A stretch of 64,000 nt of DNA from Cinnamomum chago (taxonomy: Eukaryota > Streptophyta > Magnoliopsida > Laurales > Lauraceae). Made by a program: the position numbers and the translations under genes. The stretch is taken from positions 39,427,501 through 39,491,500 of the forward strand of contig CP142460.1 in assembly GCA_038049695.1 (NCBI GenBank), written 5' to 3'. The notes under the pieces were generated by a model. The model was given only the letters and a program-made list of their open reading frames with translations. It was not told the origin of the DNA and searched no databases. This document shows, piece after piece, positions 1-10,930 of this stretch. Within the stretch, counting starts at the first letter, position 1. Each line of letters opens with the position of its first letter.

Positions 1-1380
1 AACTCACCAATGATAAAAAAAATCAACGAATAAACAAAACAAAACAAACCAAACAACAAATTCAAATTAAAACTAAACAAAACCAATTTTAAAATTCAAT
101 TAATCCACAACTAAGCTAAAAGACAAAGTTAAAACACACCTCATAACCACAATCAACAAGAAATGATAATAAAACACACATTTCTATGGTTTGCATGCAT
201 ACATCATTCATAGGAAATAAAACTTTACCACTCCTCCACACATCACTTTATTCCATACTCCTTAGCATCTTTGCCAGTACATCTCACTCCATTTCACGTC
301 ACCTCATTACACCATGACCACATCTATAATACATCACTCATCCAGCACCACACATCACATATAAACACACCAAAAAGAAAAAAAAAGAATCAAAACTGCC
401 CCCTTAAATCCATAAAAAAAAATTAAAACACATAAAAAATTCACCAAAAAAAAATGATGAATCTAAATTGACTAAAACACTCAACAAACCCAATCACACC
501 AACTGATTTCATTAATTTCCACAAATTGCACAAAATCCCATTTTCCCCCGAATTTCAGCTAAATCTAGCTAGGTCTTGATCTCCCCATCAACATATCCAT
601 TTTTAATTTAATCAGAGTCTAGGACCTTCATCCCCAGGCTGAGCGGACATGCCCCACCATTTCCATGAAGACCCATCACCTGTATGGCCATCACAGCTAA
701 TGGTCGAACCTCATTCCACATCTTAGAACTTCATTTAAGGAAAAAGAAAGGAGATAGAAAACTTGGAGGTATATGCCATAAAATTTGAACAAACCTAATC
801 CATGGTCTACTCCTAAAGCTATCTTTGATAAATAATTATCCTCTTTGCAAAATTAGGACTGGACCACTTGGGTTCAAGATTTTTGGATAAAAATAATGAA
901 AAGTGAAAGAAAAGGGACCATGTCCAATTCAAGAACTTAAACACAAACAGCCTAAAATCACAAATCGATTCAAAACAATAACTAAATGAGTAAAAAGTTT
1001 AAGGAACTTAAACCTGAACATAAATATGCTAAAACCCACCAACACACATGATCAAACAACATAATTAAAACAATTAATCTAAAAACAAACAAGCTAATCA
1101 AACTTGAACAACCGACTTAGACAAGAAACACCTTTATTTTATTTTTTTTAAAAGGAGAGAAGAGAAAGAGAAAAAGAATGAAGAAGATGACCTAGTCTAA
1201 GAAAAGAAACAAAAGCATAGCATGGCTAGAATCAAAACCAATCTAAAATTGAAACATAAAAGAACATCCCATCATGTCTCAAAGAAGAGGAAAGCAACTA
1301 GAAAGCATGTTGCATACTTCAAGACCAAAAGAGAGAAAATAGTGCTTACTTGAAGACAAGAGGGAGACCAAAGACCCTGG
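1..1380. other. A-rich non-coding DNA, probable leader of a minus-strand LTR
   Basis: No coding region is supported here. The plus strand is strongly A-rich with short simple runs. Read on the minus strand it continues 3602-3700 (the two are separated only by a solo LTR) and forms a CT-rich leader downstream of a TATA-like box at 3655-3662, as seen in plant LTR promoters. I could not find the ends of this element, so the family is unknown. Confidence 0.35.
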
Positions 1381-1773
1381 TGTTAGGAATTTTGTAGATT
1401 GCAATTTGATGGATGCATTTCATTCAAGCATCATTTGATTTACACACTTGCATTGGTTTTAGAAAACTTGAAATCTTGTTTTATTCATGCATTGGTTTTC
1501 AGATTTGTAAATGTATTGATTTATGCATGATTTGTTTTTAAAACTTGGATGCATTAGTTTTTGGAAAAAGTTTTAGAAATCAAGCTAGCCTATGGTTTTA
1601 AAGTTTTCATAAACTTTTTAGGCTTTTTATGTTCATGTTTTAAAAACCATTAGAATCTTTAAAACATGTTTTTCAAGCTTGATTTAGTGGCCAAAAGGTC
1701 CCCCAAAGAAATAACTTTGAAATTTGCAAAAGTTGCATTTTTTGTCAAAGGGAGGCTGTCCCGGCAGTGTCGC

Positions 1774-1912
1774 CGGTCGACCGAGAGGCAGGTCTCGGTC
1801 GACCGAGACATCTGGAGGTAAAACCTGCAGTTTCTGAACTGAAACCTCCAACGGTCAGAAATCTGACCGTTGTGCCTTCCCGGTCGACCGAGACCTCTTT
1901 GCCGGTCGACCG
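1774..1912. repeat. Cluster of four CGGTCGACCG palindromes
   Basis: Perfect 10-bp palindromes lie at 1774-1783, 1796-1805, 1881-1890 and 1903-1912. The second extends to an 18-bp perfect palindrome at 1792-1809 (half-site GTCTCGGTC). The cluster ends 26 bp before the TATA box. An inverted pair AACGGTCAGA / TCTGACCGTT with a 2-nt loop lies between copies at 1850-1871. Confidence 0.85.
1847..1857 (+). promoter_or_regulatory. MSA-type (MYB3R) element in K-family LTR
   Basis: TCCAACGGTCA matches the plant mitosis-specific activator consensus YCYAACGGYYA at all 11 positions. A second, inverted match with one mismatch lies at 1918-1928. Both are within about 100 bp upstream of the TATA box. MSA elements bind three-repeat MYB factors in G2/M-phase promoters; activity here is inferred. 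Confidence 0.6.
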
Positions 1913-1938
1913 AGGACTAGCCGTTGGCAACTTTTTGC

Positions 1939-1946
1939 TATAAATA
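1939..1946 (+). promoter_or_regulatory. TATA box of K-family solo LTR
   Basis: TATAAATA lies in TTTTTGCTATAAATATGAG, a context kept in the K-family LTR at 44914-44921. It is the likely U3 promoter, about 560 bp into the LTR. Confidence 0.65.
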
Positions 1947-3206
1947 TGAGTTCTTTCCCTTGCCAAAAGTTGGGAATTTTTAACCCCTCCTTGAGAGGAT
2001 TTGAGGCATATCAAAAGGGAAAATAACCAAGGGATGAAGGGGATGATTAGGAAAGCTAAAGCTTGGATTAATGAAGTTAAACCACCAAGTAGGCTCTTCC
2101 TTCCTTAATCATATGTTTTCATGCTTTGTTTTATTTTTGGTAAATCATTTCTAGCATGTTAAACTATGTTTGTGTTGTGTCCTTAACATATTTTATGTTT
2201 TGAGTTGATTTATTGTTTTGGATACAACACCATATGATTCAATCCAAGTAGTACTTAACTTTGGTAAATCTAAGTAGATCATGTTAATGAAAATCATATG
2301 TAACATGATCCATATACTTGGTTGAATCTTTGGTTGTTGTTTTCCATCATAAGAACATCTCTTTCAAAACTAACTTATGTTTTGGATTCAACTTCTTTAC
2401 AAATCATATGTTTTCATGTTTTGTTTTATCATTGGTAAATCTTTAGTAACATGATAACCTATGATGTGTTGCATCCTTAGCATGTTTTATACTTTGAATA
2501 GATCTATTGTTTTGGATGCATCACCATTTGATTCAATACAAGTAGTACTTAATCTTTGGTAAATCTAAGTAGATCATGTTAATGAAATATGTAACATGAT
2601 TCATATACTTGATTGAATCTTTGGTTGTTGTTTTCCATCATAAGAAAATCTCTTTCAAATATATCTTATGTTTTGGATTCAACATCTTTGCAAATCATAT
2701 GTGTATTATTGTTTTAATGTTTCACAACTTGCCTTACTTTGATAGGTATATCTTTTTCAAGTTGTATTTATAATTACATATGATTTGTCCCCTCTTTTCA
2801 ATCAAATCTATTTTTTTATGTTTTGAGCTTCATGTTGATTTGATTGACATCCCTATGCATCACATGTTTAGAGCTAATCCATTTCATACAACTTGTGTAA
2901 CTTTGATATCATTAACAAGTTGTTACTTTTAACATGTGATTGCATTACTTCCTCAATCATAAATGTTTTATGAGCTAAAATTTTCAAAAGCCTTAGGCAT
3001 ACATTTATGAACTTTCATTTTCAAAATGATTGAGGACCACACACACACACTTCATGTACTTTCATCTTTGCATTCATAGTGTGAGTGTGTATTAGTTTTA
3101 CACTTCCATATCCGCCTATTTAAGAGGCATTGTAATGAGCTAAATAGAATCTCCATCAAGTGTATGTTAGACACTAACTTAGAGAGATAACCAACCTTGT
3201 GGTTGA

Positions 3207-3345
3207 AGAGGTTATTGCTTAGCCTATAAAAGCATAATGTATAGGTTGATGTTAAGCCTTGGAAAAAACATCAATGTAAGGTTATTGCTTAGCCTTGGAA
3301 AGCATATTATAAAGGTTATTGCTTAGCCTATTGAAAAGCATAAAT
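3207..3345 (+). repeat. Tandem repeat near the 3' end of K-family LTR
   Basis: Diverged units of about 30-50 bp share GGTTATTGCTTAGCC and AAAAGCAT. The same array is in the other K LTRs (45724-45771 continuing at 49872-49995, and 59154-59322). The solo LTR F inserted into one such unit. Confidence 0.75.
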
Positions 3346-3601
3346 AGTGGAAATCCGGTGGGGTGTTGGATCACAAGCCGGTAGTGGATGTAGGCATTGA
3401 GGCCGAACCACTATAAATACTTGTGTGATGGTGATTGCTTTGTGGTGATTCTTTTGTTAGCTTCCGCATCTTGTATGATAAATCATCACATGTGACTAGT
3501 TTGTTTTAAAGAAGTTAAAATTGATTAAAATTGGTCATAATTGAAGCTCACCCTATTCACCCCCCCCTCTAGGGTTCGGATCCCCATGGATTTACACCTG
3601 G

Positions 3602-5008
3602 AACTCAAAGTTTAAAGAGTGGAAAACGTAGGGAAACCCATAGGCAGCCCTTCCATTATATAGATTGATGTCCTAGTTTCAGAAGAAGAAGAATGGAGTG
3701 TGCCCAAGTTGCCCACTTTTCAATTCTATCCCGCAAAGGGCACCTCGCATAACCACCTCACAAGAATTCCGAACCAAGTAGGAAAGACTACTTGGGCGCA
3801 CATAGAGATGCGCCCAAGTGCACAGGAACACATGGGCACCCCTCCATGTGCGCCCAACCCCATCTTTTAACCCGGAAAATCCTGCAATCCATAGACTCAA
3901 AACCAAAATGGTTCTCTGATGATTAGTAATCAAATCAAACAAAGGCAACAACAAATAACAACCAAAAGAGAGTAATGAAAGCGACCGAGTACCTAAAAAA
4001 AAAAAAAAGGGCTCACTGGACATCACCCCTTCACATGGAAACTCTTTGCATACACTCTAGTCCCATCACACATACATCTAACATTATGCATTGCATTCTG
4101 TGTCATCTCCATCAGTAGAATTTAAAATTATTATTTCTGTAAATTATAAAATTGAGTACTAACAGGCAAGAGTGCAGAATCTCTTAGTGTTTGTCCACTG
4201 CAGATTTCCAACCCAAAAATGAGAACAACAAAAGTGATTCAAACACGCTGATGGAGGTGAATGACACAAACTTTTGGAAATAAAGAACGGGAGAAAACGA
4301 CAATGAGCCTTGTCGTCGGATTTTCGAAAAGTTCTTGAGGTAAGTACCCCTAACTATGGATTTTCATGATTTTACCTCACGTTTGGAAATTGAGTCACCG
4401 TAGGCCTCCCTTAAGCGCTTATAATCGGTATGGCGACCATATTACCGTGTTATCATGAATTGTGGTGTTTGCCGACTCAAATCTTGACATTGGAGAATGG
4501 AATCCGTGTAACTCAAAGGTCTCCATGATAAGCACGAAATGATGATCAAATCTATCCCAGGCTCTCATCTAAGCTTGGGTGAAGACCAAGATCCCTAGAG
4601 AGTGACAGTTATTCCGGTGGACATTTTCCATTGATTTAGCTTTTTTTCGATGCATACCTGAGTTTCAAAATAAAAATCTCTTTTCAAAAAAAAAAATGCA
4701 TCTCATTCTCACATGCACCTCACACCATTGCTTGAACTATGTTTGTGATTGCCTTCAAGATCTCCATTATTACTCGTTAGTTTTAACTATGCCTTGAGCA
4801 TTCAAATGTGGATGAAAGTCAAAAGACATTATATATGACAAATTGGATAGAACTCTATTCCAAGAACAAATGAAATTCTAATAGTGACTTAGCCAATCAA
4901 AAGATTGACTTCTGATTCCGACCACAGGGGCACAGTTCCCGCCATCATTTTAAATTAAGCAACCGGGACACAGTTCCCACCATCAACTCAAATTAAACAA
5001 TCGGGGCA
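3602..5008. other. Unassigned LTR-like remnant with hairpin and minus-strand TATA box
   Basis: No gene is supported. A TATA-like box TATATAAT lies on the minus strand at 3655-3662. About 130 bp upstream of it (minus sense) is a perfect hairpin at 3790-3819, with 11-bp arms ACTTGGGCGCA / TGCGCCCAAGT and an 8-nt loop. Looser copies of the arms occur at 3695-3715 and 3828-3865. The same hairpin type recurs at 56578-58437, so this DNA is probably related to element L. From 4031 to 4900 I see only non-coding sequence. Confidence 0.45.
4931..5008 (+). repeat. 38-bp tandem repeat split by element A
   Basis: CAGTTCCC recurs at 4933 and 4971, a 38-bp period. A third unit starts at 5009 and resumes at 55778 after element A. 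The A insertion therefore lies inside this array, and its TSD CAGTT is the first five bases of the third unit. Confidence 0.75.
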
Positions 5009-6362
5009 CAGTTTGTCGCGACCCCAGAACGAACCCCGGGCCTGCGACATTTGTTTGTGTTTGGTTTCCCACAGGTTCCCGCGGTGAGGATTCCCGAAAC
5101 ACGCGGAATCTGTCTCACATGATCAAGTTTGCGGAAGCGTGTGGCAAATCACATCAAGATAAGCACCAATAAATTTTTAAGTGCTATGACAAATAATATC
5201 AAGACATAGTATCAAACGAAAGGAGTTAACATGGCATTCCCTTCATAATTCAAGTTATGAGACTAACACAAAAGTAAGTTAAGTTTAGTTACATCCCATA
5301 AGAGGCCAACAAAGGCCAATACAATTCTCAAAATAATAAAGGAACCCAATGACAAAATGTAGCGAAACTCAAGAACCCACCCGACGTCTAGCTGACATCG
5401 TCGGGTTGCCACTCTCTGACTGGGGGTGGCTCAAGAGCCTCCTCCGGACACTCCTCCTCAAAGGCAACGTCACCTGCACCTGGGCACCAACATACAAGGG
5501 TCAAACACAACGGTTTGGCAGGTAACCAATTTAGGCATGAGCATATCAGTAGTAAATCTTTGAGGAAACATATAAAGACATTTGCTGAATTGTAAACAGT
5601 TACATGACTAAGGTACATTTCAAAATACGAGCAAAACTGACATGAATACTTATAATATCATGAATAGTTACATTCCACAATAAGCCCATCCTTTCTCTAT
5701 CATTTATAATGAAAAGAGTATGCACGCACGACAAGCACGATATACATAATATAACCACGACATGATTCCCACATATATGGGGATTCCGGCCGCGGAACCG
5801 GACACGCACGATGTGTAATAAAATACACGACCAGTCTGCAGACAATCCACATGTTTAAGGACCCCCAGACAGTGGATCAAACTTAAAGGGCAGTCCAAGC
5901 TCAGTGGTGTTCACTTAAATTCATGAATGCACAAAACACGCGAAACACTGTCTAAACATGTCGAGATAAAAAGGGGAAAATCACTTATCAAAACACGACA
6001 AACACGACTAACAAAAGGCATAATTAATATGCATAACACGCTTAGGAAGTGACCCTTTTTTCTTGAATCAAATCTTCAAAACGAGCTTGTACTTAAACTT
6101 CAAAATGAACACACAATGATATTCATTGTATCAGAGACTAAAGTACGAGCACAAAGCCTATCAAGCACATGTAAGGACCTTTGATCGATCTTTGTGTAGA
6201 CGAAGCCCAAATATTGGAATTTAAAAGAGAATTGGTGCCCCGTAAGTTCAAAGACATCTCAGGTTTCGAGTGCACAATATCAGGCTAAAGGTCACTTAAC
6301 ATGTTCTAGCTTTCATTCTTACAAATATTCTTCAAAATGGGCAATGGTGTCAAATTCGGTCA

Positions 6363-6540
6363 GCTCGCAGTCAGATGTCGGCCAGCCGAACTAGGATTTA
6401 GCGGCTAGCCGCCAGCTGACCGCTGGAAACCCGGGTCCAAATGCAGCTCTCTGGAAAAGAAAACGAACTGACTTCTATTGGCTTGCGGTTAGCCGAAATG
6501 GGACCTTAAGCTGACCAGCGGCTGACCGAAACTGCACAGG
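6363..6540 (-). repeat. CGGCTAGCCG palindrome zone in element A 3' LTR
   Basis: A perfect 12-bp palindrome, GCGGCTAGCCGC, lies at 6401-6412, surrounded by degenerate copies of CGGCTAGCCG, GGTTAGCCG and AGCTGACCG. This LTR has fewer copies than its partner. The zone lies over 1.2 kb into the LTR in element sense. Confidence 0.75.
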
Positions 6541-7587
6541 AAGTGCATATCAATTCAGATTTTCACATTTTCTTTTTCCCTTCTTCTTGTTTCTCATTCA
6601 ACCTGCACTTCCCTGAGCCTACATGCTCTCCAAGGGATAAAACACACATTCCATAGCACAAATTGAGACATTACATTCCCATTCTCCAATTTAAAACAAA
6701 ATCCCCAAATTTTCCATTCAAGACAAAAAATTCCAATGAAATGAGAATAATGAAAAGAAAACAAATCAAATGCACACATGCTATCATCCATCCTAGATTG
6801 GTTACTTGCCTTAGTCCAAGATGTCACAAACTTTCTCTAAGCACTTCACTTAAGCTAATCCAAAGACTACAAAACCCATGAAAACCACACAAAACTCACT
6901 CAATCTTGAAAACAAGAAACCCACTTTCACAAAAGGGTTTGTAAACATGAAAAACAAGATCTTTGGGAACCAAAAAGGCTCCATTAAAGAGATGGGTTGG
7001 AGCTCTTACCTAGAAAACGCCGAACAAGTTAGAAGGAAGAAAATGGAGCTCTTGCCCAACTAGAAACTTCAAGAACTTTGCATCAATGGAAAGCTTAGGA
7101 TGAGAGGAAGAAGATGATGGTCTTGGAATTCTATTTGGAGTCTTCTCGCTTGATCATTCAAGAGAAATAAAGTGGAGGGAAAAGGTTTCTCCTCTTGGCT
7201 GCTCTAGGGTTAGGGTTTGAGAATGAAAAGAGGGAAAAAAGGAAAGAGTTGACTTAAAACCTTAGCAAATGGGGCCCAATGGCCAAATCTTGCATTAATG
7301 AAAACATGATCTTGCGGGCATCGAATGACCTCGACGAAGAAGGATAAAATGATCCTTGAAATATCTAGTTTCCAAAAAGTATATTTTTGACATGGTTTTA
7401 AGATCTCGAAATTTGCGTCCAGATTTGTGTATAAAAGACAACTTTACTCTTTTTGGGTCAAAACTTGGGTTTTTGGGCTTTAAACATAAATGGGCTGAAA
7501 ACGAAAGTTGTAACACATAGTAAAATCATTCAAATGAAATCAAAATCACAATTAAAAACGCAAACCGATACGATCTTCCTAAGCTTA

Positions 7588-7613
7588 CACGTGCACTCAG
7601 GCCTTCCTGAGTG
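7588..7613 (-). promoter_or_regulatory. G-box plus CACTCAGG inverted repeat in A-family U3
   Basis: CACGTG (7588-7593) abuts CACTCAGG-CCTT-CCTGAGTG (7594-7613), 8-bp perfect arms with a 4-nt spacer. It is kept in all four A-family LTRs (21143-21168, 32338-32363, 55609-55634). G-boxes bind bHLH or bZIP factors in plants; the role here is inferred. Confidence 0.55.
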
Positions 7614-7763
7614 TGTCTGACTAACACTAAACGTCCTCAAAATTCCCAAAGTTATATCCAAGACTAAACTAATTATTTCTAACCCAACGATAACTAAAAC
7701 CACTTAGGACTAAACACACACTAATCGTACACTAATCGAATTAGTCTGGGTCGAGGTCTAACA

Positions 7764-8350
7764 TCCTGCACCCCTTAGGATACTTGGTCCACCAAATAAA
7801 ACAAACATTTACCTCTGGTAAAAGTTGTGGATACTTCCTCTGCACTTGATCTCTCAATTCCCATGTGGCTTCCTCTGGCTTGTGATTTCCCCAAAGTACC
7901 TTGACCCAATGAATAGTCCGATTTCTCAATTCTTGCTCTTTGGTATCAATGATCTTGATCAGCTTTTGCACATACGGGGCATCTTCTCGAATCTCTAAAG
8001 GTTCGTGCTGTAGTATTTGTGAAGGACTAGAGTTGTATTTCTTGAGCATTGAAACATGAAATACATTGTGCACCCCGGAGAGTTCCGGCGGTAACGCAAG
8101 TCTATAAGCGACATCCCCAATCTTGCTCAAAATTTCATACGGACCAATAAACCTTCTAGATAATTTGCCCTTCTGTCCGAATCTCAAAGTTCCTCTAACT
8201 GGTGAGATTTTCAAGAACACTTTGTCACCCACTTGAAACTGTAATTCTCTCCAGCGAGTGTCTGCATAACTCTTCTGCCTACTTCGGGCAATCTTCAAAC
8301 GTTCCTGAATCAGCTTGACCTTGTCACTTGTCTCTCCAACTATCGTCGGT
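7764..8350 (-). pseudogene. Element A integrase C-terminus and chromodomain
   Basis: The open frame at 8298-7741 encodes the C-terminal part of a chromovirus integrase. It includes the GPYEIL segment (GPY/F module), an ELSGVHNVFHVSMLKKY stretch, then a chromodomain-like end with VKVLWGNHKPEEATWE. The chromodomain is thought to guide integration to heterochromatin. The frame runs through the purine-rich tract into the 3' LTR and stops at 7741. It is separated from the integrase core by a frame break near 8300-8350. The product would be non-functional as an isolated fragment. Confidence 0.85.
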
Positions 8351-9379
8351 TAATGAAAGCTACGCTCATCGACTTCTTCCCAGCAAACCGGAGTTCTACA
8401 TCTTCTGCCATAGAGTGCCTTGAAAGGTGCCATACCGATGCTAGAGTGGTAGCTATTGTTATAAGCAAATTCACAAAGCGGTAAGCACTCATCCCACTGA
8501 AGCTTGAAATCCAATACACAAGCACACAACATGTCTTTAAGAGTCTGTATCATCCTTTCTGACTGACCATCTGTCTGAGGATGATATACCGTGCTGAACT
8601 GGAGTTTGGTACCCATAGACTCATGAAGAGTTTTCCAAAACTTTGAAACGAACCTGCTGTCTCTGTCTGAAGTAATGGAGACGGGTTGACCATGTTTACT
8701 AACAATTTCATCAACAAATAACTTTGTAAGTGGTGCCATGTGCTGCTGTGCATCATGTACCCTTTCTTCATCGGAATGAAATGAGCAGACTTTGTCAGAT
8801 GATCTACAATAATCCAAATTGCATTATTTCCCTTCTTGGTATTTGGCAAACTGGAAACGAAATCCATGGTGATGTGCTCCCATTTCCACTCCGGAATCTC
8901 CAACGGTTGTAACAAACCTGGGGGCTTCTGATGCTCTGCTTTAATTAACGACAAGTCAGACAACGGGACACAAAAGCTGCTATCTCTCTCTTCATGTTGT
9001 TCCACCAAAATCTATTCTTCAAATTATGGTACATCTTCATGCTACCCGGATGCATAGAATATCTCGTGTTGTGAGCTTCATTCATTATTTCACTCTTCAA
9101 GTCATCCACATTTAGCACACACAACCGGTCATGAAAATACAATATCCCATTCACCATCTTGAAATCTAGACGTTCTGTGATATGTTTTACTATCTTTGCC
9201 AAGTCTGGGTCTTGCAACTGACTTTCCTTGATCTTCAGGATGAAGGTAGGTTCTGATACTGTCATGTCTGCTAACATTGCACCCAGTTTCAGGGTTTGTA
9301 CTTCTACACCCAACTCTTCAAACTGCTGTAAGACACCAATTCCTCTCAAACTGGCCATGACCACTGATTTTCTGCTCAT
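8350..9379 (-). pseudogene. Element A integrase, zinc-binding and catalytic core
   Basis: In element sense the first frame (9379-8945) ends in an HHCC-type zinc-binding region (EAHNTRYSMHPG ... RCLTC), then a stop directly after the last cysteine. The catalytic core follows in two frames. The first aspartate is in HITMDFVSSLP (about 8870), the second in SITSDRDSRF and the glutamate in HPQTDGQSERMIQTLKD (about 8570-8700). A frameshift near 8770 separates the first aspartate from the rest. The D,D-35-E residues are all readable, but no single frame joins them. Confidence 0.88.
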
Positions 9380-9771
9380 GCATCAGCTACAACATTCACT
9401 TTGCCTGGATGATACTTGATTGGGAAGTCATAATCTTTGATATACTCCATCCACCGTCTCTGTCTCATGTTTAAATCCTTCTGCGAGAACAAATGTTGTA
9501 AACTTCGGTGATCCGAATGGACTTCAAATTTCTCTCCATAGAGATAGTGTCTCCACATCTTCAATGCAAAAACAACTGCCGCCAATTCCAAGTCATGAGT
9601 CGCATAGTTCTTCTCATGGTCCTTCAACTGTCTTGAGCCATAAGCAATCACCTTGCCATCCTGCATCAATACACAACCTAGTCCCACATTCGAAGCATCT
9701 GTATAAACAATAAATCCGCCGCTGCCCGATGGTAATGTAAGAATTGGAGTTGTGGTTAACCTACCTTTCAA
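9376..9771 (-). pseudogene. Element A RNase H domain
   Basis: An open frame of 131 residues encodes the retrotransposon RNase H, which removes the RNA strand after reverse transcription. Visible motifs are [13 protein letters not shown] (first catalytic aspartate), [13 protein letters not shown] (glutamate) and HSDHRSL (second aspartate), followed by the tether [13 protein letters not shown] and [11 protein letters not shown], where a stop interrupts the usual LSRK. The domain is complete but cut off from both RT and integrase. Confidence 0.88.
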
Positions 9772-10930
9772 CTCTTGAAAACTTGTTTCACACTATTTGG
9801 TCCAAACAAATGGGACATTCTTCCTGGTCAATTTTGTCAACGGTGCTGCAATGGACGAAAAACCTTGGACAAATCTTCTGTAATAGCCTGCTACCCTAAA
9901 AAGCTTCTGATTTTTGTCACACTGCTTGGCCTCACCCAATTAACAACTGCCTCTATCTTGGCTGGATCAACTACTAAACCTTCTCTAGAGATGTTGTGGC
10001 CTAGAAAAACAACTTGCTCTAACCAGAATTCACACTTACTGAGTTTTGCATAAAGATGGTTGTCCCTCAAAAGCTGTAACGCTGTCCTCAAATGTTCTTC
10101 ATGCTCCTTCTTACTCTTAGAATACACAAGGACATCATCAATGAATACTACTGTAGAGTGATCCAAATAGGGTGCAAAGACTTTGTTTATAAGAGCCATA
10201 AAGAGTGTGGTGCATTCGTCAAACCAAAGAGCATCACTAAGAACTCGTAGTGCCCATATCTTGTTCTAAAAGCCGTTTTCTGAACATCCGAGTCTCTAAT
10301 TCTCAACTGATGGTACCCTCATCTCAAGTCTGTCTTGGAAAAATAGGCTGCTCCTTGCAATTGATCGAATAATTCCTCTATCCTTGGCAATGGATACTTG
10401 TTCTTCACGGTCACATGGTTCAATTTTCTGTAGTCAATGCACATTCTCAAACTTCCATCTTTCTTTTTCACAAACAACACTGGTGCTCCCCAAGGTGAAA
10501 CACTTGGCCTAATGAAGCCTTTACTCAACAATTCTTGCAATTGGAGTTTTAGTTCACCCATTTCTGCTGGAGCCATTCTGTGTGACGTAATGGAGATCAG
10601 AGCCGTCCCTGGTAGGAGCTCAATCGTGAACTCAACTTCTCTGATTGGTGGTAATCTCGGGATTTCTTCTGGAAAAACATCTGGAAATTGACACACAATG
10701 GGGATATCATCCACCCCTTGGGACTGTTTATCCTCCGTGATAAACGCAATAAATGCCTGACACCCACTTTGAACTAATCTGCTTGCCTTTAACACTGAAA
10801 TAAACCCTGCCTGAGTTTTCCTCTTGTTCCCTATAAATATCAATTCTGCCTGTGGTCCTTGGAATCTGAATGTTATGGTTTTACTAAAATAATCCATGAT
10901 GGCATGATATGCTTCTAACCAATCCATGCC
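9772..10930 (-). pseudogene. Element A reverse transcriptase (with end of protease)
   Basis: The first open part (10930-10319) continues the protease frame after solo LTR M. It carries the RT start: [31 protein letters not shown] and MCIDYRKLN. It ends in a premature TGA after AYFSKTDLR, where a serine codon is expected. A short indel near 10205-10215 shifts the frame. The catalytic FIDDVLVYS motif (10145-10134 encodes FIDD) is in the next open frame (10199-9891), which runs through [10 protein letters not shown] to IRSFLG. The palm aspartates are therefore present, but the gene is broken in at least three places. Confidence 0.9.

Larger units (their letters stand above)
1381..3596 (+). mobile_element. 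Solo LTR, family K (Copia-like)
   Basis: The LTR starts TGTTAGGAATTTTG and ends GGATTTACA. It is flanked by a perfect 5-bp TSD, CCTGG (1376-1380 and 3597-3601), and has no internal region, so it is a solo LTR left by LTR-LTR recombination. The same family recurs at 41181-50251 and 58440-59597; the latter is followed by a tRNA-Met-type primer-binding site, which sets the plus orientation. It holds a palindrome cluster, MYB-type motifs and a TATA box (see separate entries). Near its 3' end is a tandem repeat of about 30 bp (3207-3345). Confidence 0.9.
5014..7763 (-). repeat. Element A 3' LTR
   Basis: On the plus strand it reads TGTCGCGACCCC...GGTCTAACA; in element sense it starts TGTTAGACC and ends GGTCGCGACA. 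Length is 2750 bp. It lacks about 110 bp of the palindrome-rich part present in the 5' LTR (around 54300-54540). A conserved G-box and inverted repeat lie at 7588-7613. Confidence 0.92.

Noticed and set aside
3679-4026. 115-residue open frame on the minus strand
   Set aside because: It runs through the hairpin repeat and a poly-A/T stretch (FFFF at both ends), with no domain and no matching second copy. It is an artefact of low-complexity DNA.
6663-7063. Open frames in the A LTRs (also near 54683-55119)
   Set aside because: They are present in both LTRs only because the LTRs are copies. The products are K/N-rich without domains, and the frames differ in length between copies.
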